Assembly (NCBI GenBank): GCA_021018815.1
Contig: JAITYX010000010.1
Location: 2,480,001 to 2,544,000 of the forward strand
Direction of reading: 5' to 3'
Length of the DNA: 64,000 nucleotides
Origin: Talinum fruticosum
Lineage: Eukaryota; Streptophyta; Magnoliopsida; Caryophyllales; Talinaceae
A model generated the notes under the pieces. That model had not been told where the DNA came from and searched no databases. It saw nothing but the letters and a program-made list of their open reading frames with translations. Positions 32,640-42,808 of the stretch are shown here, in pieces. A program made the translations under genes and the position numbers. The first letter of the stretch is position 1, and the number at the start of each line of letters is the position of its first letter.

Positions 32640-33560
32640 CTAGAGTGTTGAGCAAAAGCTTGACCGGACTTTGAGAGAGAAGCAAGACTTAGAGGCCTAG
32701 GTGAAGTACTCGACTAAATAGTTGGGAAACAACTAAAAGAGAAGTTTGAGAACCCGAGAGATTCCAGAGAGCCAAGCATTCTTGGTGAGTCGAAGGTAAC
32801 TCGATAATGAATAAGTTGTCAAGGAATCCGAGTCCTCGAAGAAGACTTTATTCGTACTCTTAGAGGAAGACAAGAGAAAAGCAACTTTGACATCAAAGTT
32901 GACATTCTAGATTTTGAAGGTAAGCATGATCCCGACATCTTGTTGGATTGGCTTCAAATAGTAGAGAGTGTTATTGAGTACATGGAAGTTCCCGACTCTA
33001 AGAAAGTCAAATTAGTTGCACTTAAGTTGAGGAACCATGCTTCAATTTGGTGGCAAAATGTCCAAAGTAAAAGAGTCAAGAGAGGAAAAGAGAAAGAATG
33101 GAGAAAGAGTTGAAGGCTAAGTTTTTACCGGATCATTATCTCTAAGATAATTTTCTGAAGCTATAAAAGTTGAGATAAGGAGTTAAATCTGTTGAGGAGT
33201 GTACTAGAGAGTTTGAGTTCCTGATATGGAAGTGTGATCTATGTGAGAACGACCCACGGACTCTGGAGAATAGATTACTAGCATTATTGAGTTGCAGCCC
33301 TACTCCACCCTTAATGATCCGAGCTTATTGGCTCATAAGGAGGATATGGAGAGGAGATCCAGAGGAAAGAGAGAGTCAAGGTCAAGGTATCCTAGTCTCT
33401 TCTAGATGCCTTGTCTCTATGCCAATTGGTAAGTGTTATATAGACGAGGTTTGGTATGATGTACTTCCCATGGATGCTTACCATATTTTGTTAGAGCAGA
33501 CCTTGGATGTTTGACAAAAGTGTGTTACATGATGGAAAACTAAACACCTACACCCCTCCA
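32640..33560 (+). pseudogene. Ty3-type gag with protease remnant, broken (element G)
   Basis: A coiled-coil start (EQKLDRTLREKQDLEA) is followed after several stops by a capsid (KVDILDFEGKHDPDILLDWL, KVKLVALKLRNHASIWW, SVEECTREFEFLIWKCDL). A deletion then joins it near 33370 to the protease C-terminal half (SSRCLVSMPIGKCYIDEVW, LPMDAYHILL), which ends in a frameshift. The zinc knuckle and active site are missing. It is the same broad Ty3 group as family A but clearly diverged. Confidence 0.75.
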
Positions 33561-34249
33561 ACCCTCTCAGATTAAGCCCCTAAAAACAACCTCCAGATCC
33601 AAGCCTATTTAACCCACACACTTGAAGCATCACAACCGAGAGCAGTTCATAGCTCATAAAGTTTTCTTTTCCCACTCCCCCTCAAAAGCCTGACCAAAGT
33701 CCACTTGGAAGAGGTACTCCATGAGGTTGCCCCAAGTCTTCTTTCTTGCAAGAAGAAGGTTCAAGAGAGCATTGGAGCTCATAATGGAGAATATCAAGAA
33801 GGTGAAATAGGAGATCTGCAAAGTTTGAGGATAAACTTTCTCCGACAAGAGGAGTATGATGAAAATATTCTTCTTATAATCAATCAAGGTACCTGGTACT
33901 TTGGTGCAAGTTCCTCCCAAGGAAGGTTAGGCTAAGTTAGGAGGCAGGAAAGTGGGAGCGAGGATAAGCTCAAACACCTGCTTGATCATGGAAATAGAGT
34001 CCTGCATAGAACCAAGCCGGCTTTCACTATTCTAAGTTCTCGCTAAGAGCTTAGAATCAAACAACGAATCTCATTCTAAGCCACAAGCCAAAGGAAAGAT
34101 AGCCAAGAAGTTGACCTTGTAGGTTAAAGGTGATGGTTTGCTCTTGGAGAGTCTTAGTCACCCTAGAGAAGAGGTGAAAAGGGTGATGAGGAAATTTTAA
34201 CAAACTTGAAAGATTAAAGATTGAAAAGAATAATCAAGACAATTTGAGT
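33561..34249. other. Unassigned stretch
   Basis: No motif recognised. A plus-strand open frame at 33705-33935 (76 codons) and an opposite one at 33654-33920 show no family features. Position suggests degraded pol or leader sequence of element G or of the neighbouring copia-type LTR element. Confidence 0.4.
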
Positions 34250-35622
34250 TTAGATGAACTCGGAAGAGTGTGAACTCGGATGTACGTGGAAACCCTCCCG
34301 GGGCGGAAAACCACGGCCAGTGCTAGTTCAAGCACCAAGTTAAATTCACTATTTTGAATCCACAAAGTACAGTAGATCGACTAAACCAGAATTGCTCCCT
34401 TAAACAATTCCTTACAGAGTTTTGCTAGACTCAAAAGTTCCCTTATCTCGATCTAGTACTTCCTAACCGATAGCAGAGATTCACGAAGAAGTATTGCGCT
34501 ATTTACCGGTGAGTGGTATCTAACCTTTGCAGTTAGGGACAATTGAGCTGAGTTAACCCTTACAGACTTAGTCAAGGGACCTTACTCGAGAGTAAGAAAG
34601 AATATATGACTCGATTACAAGACTTTATAACTCGTAAAGTAAGAATTATAGGTTGTGAGTTGTAAATAGAAGATTGAATGAGTATTATATAAAGAGATAT
34701 AATTTTAGCAATGTGTTCAGCAATCTTCAAATCTTGAGAGTTGGCTTCTATTTATAGATGACCAAGCGGATTAGCCGTTGTGACTATCTTCTAAATAGAA
34801 GTCCTTTGTGACCGTTGTAATGGTTCTTCCGAGTCGCTTAGAAAAGATCCGTTGAGATGTGAACGTTGTGCAACGGCTCATGACTCCAAAAGGTGCTCCA
34901 ATCAGCTGGTGGTGTATGAAAAGTAAGGTGGAAACCACTCGTTGATTTTAACGTTGATGATTTCTAGTTTTGGAAACAAACAACCCCGACATAGCGTCCG
35001 AGCCTTGTTTAGAAGTAGAAAAGCCTTGTCTGCCGGTAATTGACAGACTTGAAGCCGGTTACTTTTGTAATTCAAAAATAGGATAACCTCGTTTAAATAA
35101 CCTACAAAAGTAAACAATTTTGGTTCTCAAAGTATAAAATACTTTGGTCCAAGATTAGGCACGAGATAATAATTTAATTAAGATAATTAAGTGCATAATT
35201 ATCTTAGGCCTAGCGGAGTGGAATTTTCTATACTCAAATTCCATTTGAGTCAGTCTTAGAAAATATCGAGTATAAGTACTTGATCTAGACAAATAATTCT
35301 CGAACAAACATGCTGACCTAAAAGATGAATTAAGACCGTAATTCACTTTACCTCGAATATAAAGTCAAAGCTTAGATTAGAAGTGTTAGAGAGATTATTT
35401 GAACATACGATAAAACTAAGTAGTGTCCGAGTGACTAAGAAACATCGGTGTGAGTTGATGAACAAGAATGTGTTTTCGAGTCAGTCGTAATCGAATGAAA
35501 ACATATGCAATAGTTTCTATATTACTCAAAATAACTTGTAATCAAAACATAGGAGGGGTGAGGTTTGTACCTAAGTCCTTGATAGTACTCAGAATGATAT
35601 AAGTTTATAGTCCGAGTCTTCA
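34250..35622 (-). repeat. Copia-type LTR (family C)
   Basis: On the minus strand it starts TGAAGACTCGGAC at 35622. It aligns with 62990-64000 over much of its length, for example the stretch GACCAAAGTATTTTATAC. A TATA box (CTATAAATAG) lies at about 34745-34755. The end region reads CGTGGTTTTCCGCCCCGGG then GGGTTTCCACGTA, typical of SIRE/Tork-type plant copia LTRs. The right-hand (3') border at low coordinates is approximate. Confidence 0.75.
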
Positions 35623-35949
35623 AAGGGCAAGATGGAGTTATTCAAGGTAGATCCGTCTGGAAAAGAAGCGCAACAAGGAGAAGTTTCGTTTCCTAATCAA
35701 AGGCAACCAACATTTCTAAGTCGACCAAGAAGCAGACTTAGATTTCCTACCCTGTGGTTCACATGTATGCCAAGGAGTTTCAGCCTAGAATGCCCGAGTC
35801 TACAACAATGCAAAGAAGGAAAGCACACATCCAAGTCTCCTCAACTTGATCCCCACTCGGATCCAGCCGCATTCAATCTTTGAGTGACTTTTGTTTTTAT
35901 CAATTAATTCGTGAACAATTTTATTTATTTGGTGAACAATGATGGACTG
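35623..35949. other. Unassigned stretch
   Basis: A plus-strand open frame of 83 codons (35632-35883) shows no recognised motif. The stretch separates the copia-type LTR from a truncated family-A LTR. Confidence 0.4.
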
Positions 35950-36874
35950 GAAAAAGGTGGTTAAAATTTGGATAAAAATGGCTGAGGGAATTGTGAGTTA
36001 TGGGGCGGCAAAGTGAAGGGATAGAACCTTGACCCGGGCTCGGATACAGCAACACCACCGAGTGAATCAAGGGGCGCACCTAAGCGATCCGGATACAGCA
36101 ACACCACCGGGACTTAAGTGACTCAAAGGACACCACCGTGAGGCCAAGCACGGATACAACTTTGAGGATTCAAAGGGTTGAGAAATCCATCTCAAAGAGC
36201 AAAGCTCAAATTCATATATTCATCAAAAGTGTTTTTACAATGAAGCATATGAGCTGAATATATAATGCCTTGCCTTGACATTTTACATAACCGAAAACCA
36301 AGCTGAAAATAATGCAAAATGAAAATAAAACTAATTAGATTCTTTCCCCTCCTCCAAGCTAAGCTAGAGTAAATCCTAGCCAAGTATTACAAAATTGGGA
36401 ACATGTGGCCTAGGCTTGTTTTCCCCTTCTTCAAGCTTCTTGATTCTTTGATGCTTCTAGAATGCCTTGTCACCATCTTCCTTTGTTGCTCCATATCCGG
36501 TCATAGCCCATCTCATGTCAATATGGTCCGACCTCATTCAAGCATCATCTTATTTATGTACTTAAGCATAAAATGGCAATGTTCCTTGGTTTGACTTGAC
36601 CATGCACACTTGCTTTGTCTTGTAGGTTTTTGGTGGCTAACTTCAACTATCCTTCTTGGCTAAATTAATAACCAATTATTTATGAACAAAATCATTAAAC
36701 TTAATGTTTTGGAATTGTCACCCTCCGGGATCTATTAGCAACATTCAGCTAAGTGTTAAACTCTTCCCCTTGTTCATGGAATAATCAAGCATTTCCTACT
36801 GGACCTCAAACATACAAGGCTTCTCAAAATGAATATCGTTCAGCTCAAAACATAAGGCTGTCCACTTTCCATCA
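35950..36874 (-). repeat. Family-A LTR lacking its PBS-side third
   Basis: It joins the family consensus at GGTGGTTAAAATTTGG and runs to CCACTTTCCATCA at 36874. The hairpin array is present on the minus strand around 36045-36160. Confidence 0.8.
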
Positions 36875-37120
36875 GCCTAAGGACTAGGGCATTATGCCTC
36901 GGAATGTCCTAATAAGAAGATCGATTCATTGGCTGAGTACTAGGCAGCCTTAGAAGAGTTTCAGGAGATGAAAGAAGAGCCGGACTCCGAATATTATTTA
37001 GAAGAAAACGATGAGCCTGTAGAAGAAGGACCGGATGAAAGAGAGCTACAAGTCATCGAAAGAGCCCTCACTGCCAAAGCACAGATTAAGAACTCGGAAC
37101 AAAGAGAGGCTATTTTTTAT
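36875..37120 (+). pseudogene. Ty3 gag fragment with half zinc knuckle
   Basis: The frame reads GLGHYASECPNKK, the second half of a CCHC knuckle, followed by an acidic linker (EEPDSEYYLEENDEPVEEG) and EQREAIFY, the segment that precedes the protease in relatives. It is cut by LTRs on both sides. Confidence 0.7.
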
Positions 37121-38245
37121 TGATGTATAGCTGGGGCAAATGGTAAAAGACAGTGCAGTGGTACAAAGAAGGGTACCCGGACAGAATGATGTCTAACCGA
37201 GCGGTCTTGGGGAAACAGGGTGATGGGAGTGATAATGGTGGAATTTGGAGGTAAAATTTAAGGGGAGGGAACTCTTGGACGAGTTAGGAAGGGCTGGTAA
37301 AAAGTGGGGTTTATCCGAAATTGGGATCACCTTGAACGATGGCCAAAAATACCGTCCCGCTCACGCTGAAATCCACGATGAGGCACTCTGTTTGTTTTGG
37401 TGGAGGGGTCAAGTTGTAGCTCGGATTGAATTGAAATTTGAGGGGGAGAATTTAACACGTCCAGGGATTGGTGGTTAAAATTTGGGGTGAAGGGGGTTAA
37501 TGGTTTGAGAGTTATGGATTTTTGAAGTCAAGTAACCTGGGAGAGCTAAGGCTTCCAAGGATACGTAAATCACCACCTTGAAAATCATAGGGCACCAAAA
37601 CCTAGCTAGATACAGTTACACCACTAGCAAAGTTTAAGGACCCGAAAGAGCACCACCAAGTATGCCATACTTGGATAAAGCATTTGAGAATTCAAAGGGG
37701 TAAGAGCATTACAAGCTCAATTTTCATTCACATTCAAAGATGGTTTGTACATAACCGAATACAAGATATTTCTAATGCTCAATGACAATAACATAATCTA
37801 AGGCTAAAATAAGATTAAAGGCCTAGATCATGCTACCCCCTTCTCCAAGTTAGGATGAGTGGCCGGATTTGAATAGTAAATCACGTCCAAGAGTTTTCTT
37901 CACCTTGTGCAAGCCATCTCCTCATTGGTCCACCAAGCAAGATTCCCTCCACTAGGAGTAGTGCTCAAAGATTCTTCTAGTTTTCCCTCTTTGTGGCTTC
38001 ATTTCAACTAAGGCCCTTCGGATGGATTTTTGGACCGCCCTTGCTTATTAACTTCAACTTCTTTATTTATGTACCAATTGACATAAAATGGTAGCACTCA
38101 TGGCTCATCATAGCCGGACTCATTTTGCACCATATGGACTAAGATAGAAGTTTTTGGTGTCCATATTTGTTCCTCATATAAGCTTAGTCCTTCTCCTTGT
38201 AGCTTAACTAGTAGCCCTTGACTCTTGGTCACTTGCTCTCCATCA
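37121..38245 (-). repeat. Family-A-related LTR (about 1.13 kb)
   Basis: TGATGTATAGCTGG to CTTGCTCTCCATCA. Its flanks TTTAT and TTTAC differ at one base, but the sequence to the left is plus-strand gag and that to the right is minus-strand integrase. The similarity may therefore be chance and the locus recombined. Confidence 0.7.
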
Positions 38246-38791
38246 TTTACAGTAGGTGTAAGCACTATCATTGATTTTCTCTAACACCTCCAACGGTCCA
38301 TCGGCTTTTGGCATAAGTTTAGTCTTCCGTTTAGAAGGAAATCTCTCCTTCCTCAAATGTATCCACACCAAATCTCCGGGTTGAAAAACCCTCTTCTTTC
38401 TTCCCTTATCAACTTGTTGTTTGTAGGTGGCATTAGATGTCTTAATCTTTTGTTTCACCTTTTCATGTATCTTTTGTATCTCATGTACCCTCTTGATGGC
38501 CTCAATGTTGGCTTCTCATTTAATCCCCTAGAGTCAAATCGAGAGGAGTTAGTGGGTCAACTCCATAGACCACTTTGAAAGGACTCATTCCCGTAGCTTT
38601 ACTAGATGCTCCATTGTAAGCAAATTCAGAATGACCTAATAGTTGGTCCCAAGCCCCGACATTCATCTTGATCAAAGCTCTCAATAGCACGCCTAACGTT
38701 CGGTTTGTGACCTCCGTTTGTCCATCCGTTTATGGATGACAAGGGGTGCTAAATTTCAGCTTGGTTCCCAATTTCTTCCACAAAGTGATCC
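38246..38791 (-). pseudogene. Ty3 integrase, C-terminal part (element H)
   Basis: The minus strand from 38791 reads LWKKLGTKLKFSTPCHP and [13 protein letters not shown] (with the catalytic Glu), then [15 protein letters not shown]. After a frameshift comes KVFQPGDLVWIHLRKERFP and a GPLEVLEKINDSAY motif, the GPY/F region. It continues exactly from the other half at 49964: the break falls inside THF-W, with target duplication AAAAG. The protein ends at the LTR boundary, so any chromodomain is lost. Confidence 0.88.
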
Positions 38792-39056
38792 AAAAGTGAT
38801 GTATAGTGGGAGCGGAAGCAAAGATGAAGAAAAACCGCAAACAAACTACCCGGGCATAATGCAGGCCAGCAGAGTGCGGTTCGGGGAAAAGAGTGAAAGG
38901 AGGGGTAAATGATAGAGATTTTGGCTGAAATTTGGTGGGGGATGCGGTAACTCGGTCGTGGAAGGTCTGTGTAAAATTTGGGAATTTTTGGAGTTCGGGA
39001 GCACCTTGATCTGCATGCTTGAAGTGAGCAGTACCGGGCTGGATGTCCAGCCTGAC

Positions 39057-40344
39057 CGATGTGTAGTGGCGGAAGCAAAGAAAATGGATAGAAAACCGCA
39101 AGAAGCACAACCGGGCAGAATGCAGCCTGCTTGCGCAATCTTGGCAGATTGGGGAAATGGAGGGGCAAAAGTGCTTGGTCTTGGCTGAAATTTGGTGGGA
39201 AGGATGGTAACTGGTAGATGATGATCGTGACCAAGTTTCGTTGAATTTGGATAAGGGAAACTCCCTGAACAGATAGCCTAAAGTTGATGTAACCGGCTGG
39301 CTGTACGGACAGACACCCTTTGTTTGGTTTTGGTGTGGAGGATGGAGATGTTCCTGGATGGAGCTGAAAATTGGAGGAATGGAAGTAGATGGACAGGAAG
39401 GATTGTGGTTAAAATTTGGAATGAAATGGCTGGGTAGATTGTGAGATATGAACTGGTGAAGTGAGGGGATAAAACCAAGGTCCTAGCTCGGATACGTAAA
39501 ACACCACCGAGTAAGAACCGAGGGGCACCTTCAATCTGTCCGGATACAGAAACACCACCGGGAGATTGGAAGGACTCAAAGGACACCACCTAGCTGCCAC
39601 ACTAGGATACAGCAATGAGAATTCCAAAGGGGTGAGCAAATCCAGCTCGAGTATAAACTCATATATTTCATCAAAGGTGTCTTACAATGGCGCATAGGTG
39701 CTGAATATATAATGCTTCATATGAGCAATTACATAACCGAATCCAAGCTGAAAAATATGAAATAAAGCAAAACAAAAATGCCAACTAATTAGATGCTTTC
39801 CTCCTCCCCAAGTTAAGCTTGAAGAATTTCTAGCCAAGTATTGTTTGATAGGGAACATGTGGCCAAGATTTGTTGCCCCTTCTCCAAGCTCTTTTCTAAC
39901 CACCTTCCACTAGTGGTAGTGTCTTCTAGAATGCTTCTAGCTTGGTGTTCTTGGCAGCTCCATGTGATGCATGACCATAAGCCCTTTTGGCCCTCCCTTG
40001 GACCGACCCATCATGACATGAATTTATTTATGTTCAAAGCTCTTAAGATAATAATACTTGTAACATTGCTTGATTTGTACTTGGCCGATCTTCCCTTGCT
40101 TAACCATGGAAATTTGGTGAGCTTGATTCCTCAACTATCTTCCTTAACACCTTGATTTATTTATGAACAAGTAATCAATGATTAACCTCCCGGCTCAAAC
40201 GACATTATGTGCTTGAAAAATACAAGCATTCCCGGTTGTTTTGCATGCACGTTGAGCTGAACATTTTCTGTCTTTTTACCCATGGCTGGCCACTTTCCAT
40301 TAATGTCACACAGCTCAAAACAGAAGGCTGCCCACTCTCCATCA
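39057..40344 (-). repeat. 3' LTR of A6
   Basis: It lies left of the polypurine tract at 40345-40354. Hairpin H3 on the minus strand has inner stem CTCGG/CCGAG with loop TGGTGTTTTACGTAT, and H2 has the outer stem CCTTCCAATCT with AGATTGAAGG. Confidence 0.93.
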
Positions 40345-42707
40345 TTCTCCCCTTGTAGGAGAGAATTTGCCCTCAAATCCGCACAAATAACATGCTCCGG
40401 TGTGAAAAAATTTGACCATGTTGGCGCTTGTGTTGAGAACAAAATGGAGTTTCCTTGTATGCCCAGGCAGACGGTTAATTGTGGGAGCAGGCCTCGTCCA
40501 TGCAGCCAGCCCGGATGTTCTCCGAGTATGCTCATGATGTAGGGGTTGCCTCGGTCCTCATTAGGCACATCAAACCGCAAACATTGAGGAAGATACACAA
40601 CTTCCTTTGGTACCATGAAAGTTGGCACAACAAACTCCACAACTCCATGTTCAACGTTTGGACAGAAATGATTTGGCCTCAAAATACCATCAAAAGCAAT
40701 CAAACTTACGTTGTCCTTCCATTGAACAACAGATTCGGACAGGCCATAATGTGGACTTAACAACCACTTACCAATGAAAAGGAAGTCACCCTTCTTTGGT
40801 ATAGAAAAATGGGGGCTGTCCATGGAATTTCTTCGTTGTTCTTCTCGGTCATCTGCCCATGTTTCAGCACCATTGGCCTTTAAATCACATTCTGGCCATG
40901 TGAGAAAAATAGCTCCGGGATGGGGTCCTTTTGGAGACATGGTTTTTTTGTGGTGGCGAGTGAAAAGGATTGTTGTGCAGAGGGTCAAGGACAATTTTGG
41001 CTTGTGGAGTGACGGTGAGGAGATGTACATTTTGTGGAGGGTTTTCGGTTTTATGGAAAGATGGGGAAATTTGTGTTTGGTAAGGAAAAACTCTTGTTGC
41101 TTATCCTTGAAGAGAGGTTCTCCAAGTGTAAGCAATAGGTCATTTTGGGAAGTAGAGTTTTGTGGCTTCGGATTACATTGGCTAGGGGGCAAAGGAGCTA
41201 AGGTGATTTTCTTTCCATCCTTGGTGAAGGTGTAGGTGTTCTTGAAGCCATCATGTGTCACCCTTCGGTCATATAGCCAAGGTCTCCCAAGTAATATATG
41301 GCAAGCATCCATAGGAATCACATCACACCACAACTCATCATGGTAGTGCTTACCAATACTAAATGAAAGAAGACAACGAGAATTAACTTGAAGTCCTTTA
41401 CCTTGACTAAGCCATTGGACATTATAGGGGTGAGGGTGGACCGAAGCATGAAGTCCAAGCTTGTCTACCATTGTAGAGGCAGCCACGTTAGCACAACTAC
41501 CTCCATCGATGACAATGGAACACACCTTGTCTCGGACCGTACCCCTTGTGTGAAAAATATGTTCACGTTGCTCCTCATTCGGATCCTTGAATCCGCTCAA
41601 GGTCCTTCTTAACACCAACATTTCTCCTTCATCCGCCTCTTCTATCACTTCCTCTACATCATCTAGCAAGAGTAGCTCCTTCTCGGTTTCATGCTCATCC
41701 ATCAAGGGCTCTTGGTATTCAACCAAGGCCATTACCCTACGGTTTGGACATTCCGCGGCAATATGTCCAAAACCATGGCATTTAAAACACCTTCGCGGGT
41801 CACTTGGAGTTGGTAGAGCTTTGGGTGGGTTTGGAGGTTGGACGGGCTGTTTTGTGGGGTTTGGAGTTGTTTGAGGAAGGGGTTGGGGACTCCCCTTGTA
41901 GAAGGGTTGGCTTCTTTGAGAGGGAAAAATTTTAGGCACCTCCTTTTTGGCAAACCGATTTTTCTTTTGTTGCTCCACCTTGTGTGCCAAGTGACACACC
42001 TCATCAAATGTGGTAAAATGTTGTAGCTCCACAATTTGAGCATACTTAGCATCCAAACCGCCTAAGTACCTCACAATTGTTTGGTCCTCATTCTCTTGCA
42101 AATCACATTTGATCAACAATTTCTCAAACTCTCTAGTGTATTCTTCTACACTCATATTGCCTTGTTGTAGAGTATAGAGTTGGAGAAAACTATCTTGGAC
42201 ATAAGTAGGTGGTAGAAAACGAGCTTTGAGCTTAGCTCTCATTTTCTCCCAACTTTTGATTTTAGGCTTCTTGTCCCTTACTCTTTTGTGCTTCAAATTT
42301 TCCCACCAAGTGGAAGCAAAGCCTCTAAGCTTGAGTGCAACAAGCTTCACCTTCTTCTCGTTTGGTACTTCTTTGTAATCAAAAATTCTTTCCACGGTCC
42401 TCATCCAATCAAGGAACTCATCCGGATGCAATCTCCCTTCAAATTCCGGAATCTCAACTTTGAAGTCTTGGTAGTGTGATTTGGACCGCCTAGAACTTCT
42501 TTTTGATTGCCTTTCACTATCCGTGGAGGCAAAAGGATTGCTCTCCTCATCATCTTCATGTAGGCTAGGATTAGAGCGAATAGGAGGTGATTCACTCCTT
42601 AGCTGGTCACGCCTTGCCTTCATGTCACGCCCAAGCTGTTTTCGGAGGTACTCATTCTCCTTCATTAACATTTCAAACCTCTCTTCCAAAGTCATGCTTG
42701 CACTCAT
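40182..42707 (-). CDS. Intact 841-residue gag-protease-X polyprotein of A6
   Basis: The ATG at 42707 lies about 100 bases after the PBS. In order: coiled coil (residues 1-35), basic linker, Ty3-type capsid (about 80-250, with FASTWWENLK and SVEEYTREFEKLL), proline-rich linker, CCHC zinc knuckle (C307, C310, H315, C320), acidic segment (335-362), then the protease with DGGS at 401-404 and LLGRPW at 472-477. From about 515 to 841 comes a tail found only in this family (PKKGDFLFIGKW, PNVEHGVVEFVVPTFMVP, LRANSLLQGEN). The tail reads through the polypurine tract at about residue 785 and adds some 54 residues inside the 3' LTR. RT, RNase H and integrase are absent. Gag would assemble particles and the protease would cleave; copying must come from a partner element. 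Expression is not shown by the sequence. Confidence 0.93.
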   Translation of the reverse strand: MSASMTLEERFEMLMKENEYLRKQLGRDMKARRDQLRSESPPIRSNPSLHEDDEESNPFASTDSERQSKRSSRRSKSHYQDFKVEIPEFEGRLHPDEFLDWMRTVERIFDYKEVPNEKKVKLVALKLRGFASTWWENLKHKRVRDKKPKIKSWEKMRAKLKARFLPPTYVQDSFLQLYTLQQGNMSVEEYTREFEKLLIKCDLQENEDQTIVRYLGGLDAKYAQIVELQHFTTFDEVCHLAHKVEQQKKNRFAKKEVPKIFPSQRSQPFYKGSPQPLPQTTPNPTKQPVQPPNPPKALPTPSDPRRCFKCHGFGHIAAECPNRRVMALVEYQEPLMDEHETEKELLLLDDVEEVIEEADEGEMLVLRRTLSGFKDPNEEQREHIFHTRGTVRDKVCSIVIDGGSCANVAASTMVDKLGLHASVHPHPYNVQWLSQGKGLQVNSRCLLSFSIGKHYHDELWCDVIPMDACHILLGRPWLYDRRVTHDGFKNTYTFTKDGKKITLAPLPPSQCNPKPQNSTSQNDLLLTLGEPLFKDKQQEFFLTKHKFPHLSIKPKTLHKMYISSPSLHKPKLSLTLCTTILFTRHHKKTMSPKGPHPGAIFLTWPECDLKANGAETWADDREEQRRNSMDSPHFSIPKKGDFLFIGKWLLSPHYGLSESVVQWKDNVSLIAFDGILRPNHFCPNVEHGVVEFVVPTFMVPKEVVYLPQCLRFDVPNEDRGNPYIMSILGEHPGWLHGRGLLPQLTVCLGIQGNSILFSTQAPTWSNFFTPEHVICADLRANSLLQGENDGEWAAFCFELCDINGKWPAMGKKTENVQLNVHAKQPGMLVFFKHIMSFEPGG
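40345..40354 (-). promoter_or_regulatory. Polypurine tract of A6
   Basis: The minus strand reads AAGGGGAGAA directly before the LTR start TGATGGAGAG. It is also translated within the A6 ORF as part of LLQGEN. Confidence 0.9.
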
Positions 42708-42792
42708 GGCTGGGAAGTTTTTGTGGCTGGCTATTTTTTGTGGTTTTTAATTTTTTGGGGAAATGGACACAATCACCCTAGGTTCAGAACTT

Positions 42793-42804
42793 GCTCTGAT
42801 ACCA
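42793..42804 (-). promoter_or_regulatory. Primer binding site of A6
   Basis: The minus strand reads TGGTATCAGAGC, a perfect 12-nt complement of the initiator Met-tRNA 3' end, five bases after the LTR. It overlaps the inverted repeat TCAGA-GCAAGT-TCTGA. Confidence 0.92.
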
Positions 42805-42808
42805 AAAA

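Noticed and set aside
33705..33935. Small gene of 76 codons
   Set aside because: Opposed by an equally open frame on the other strand and with no recognisable motif; kept only as an unassigned stretch.
37116..38250. Clean solo-LTR insertion at 37121-38245 based on TTTAT/TTTAC
   Set aside because: The two flanks belong to different elements on different strands (plus gag, minus integrase), so the near-match cannot be taken as a target duplication.
40774..41235. Plus-strand open frames across 40282-42781
   Set aside because: They are shadows of the intact minus-strand A6 polyprotein and show no family motif.
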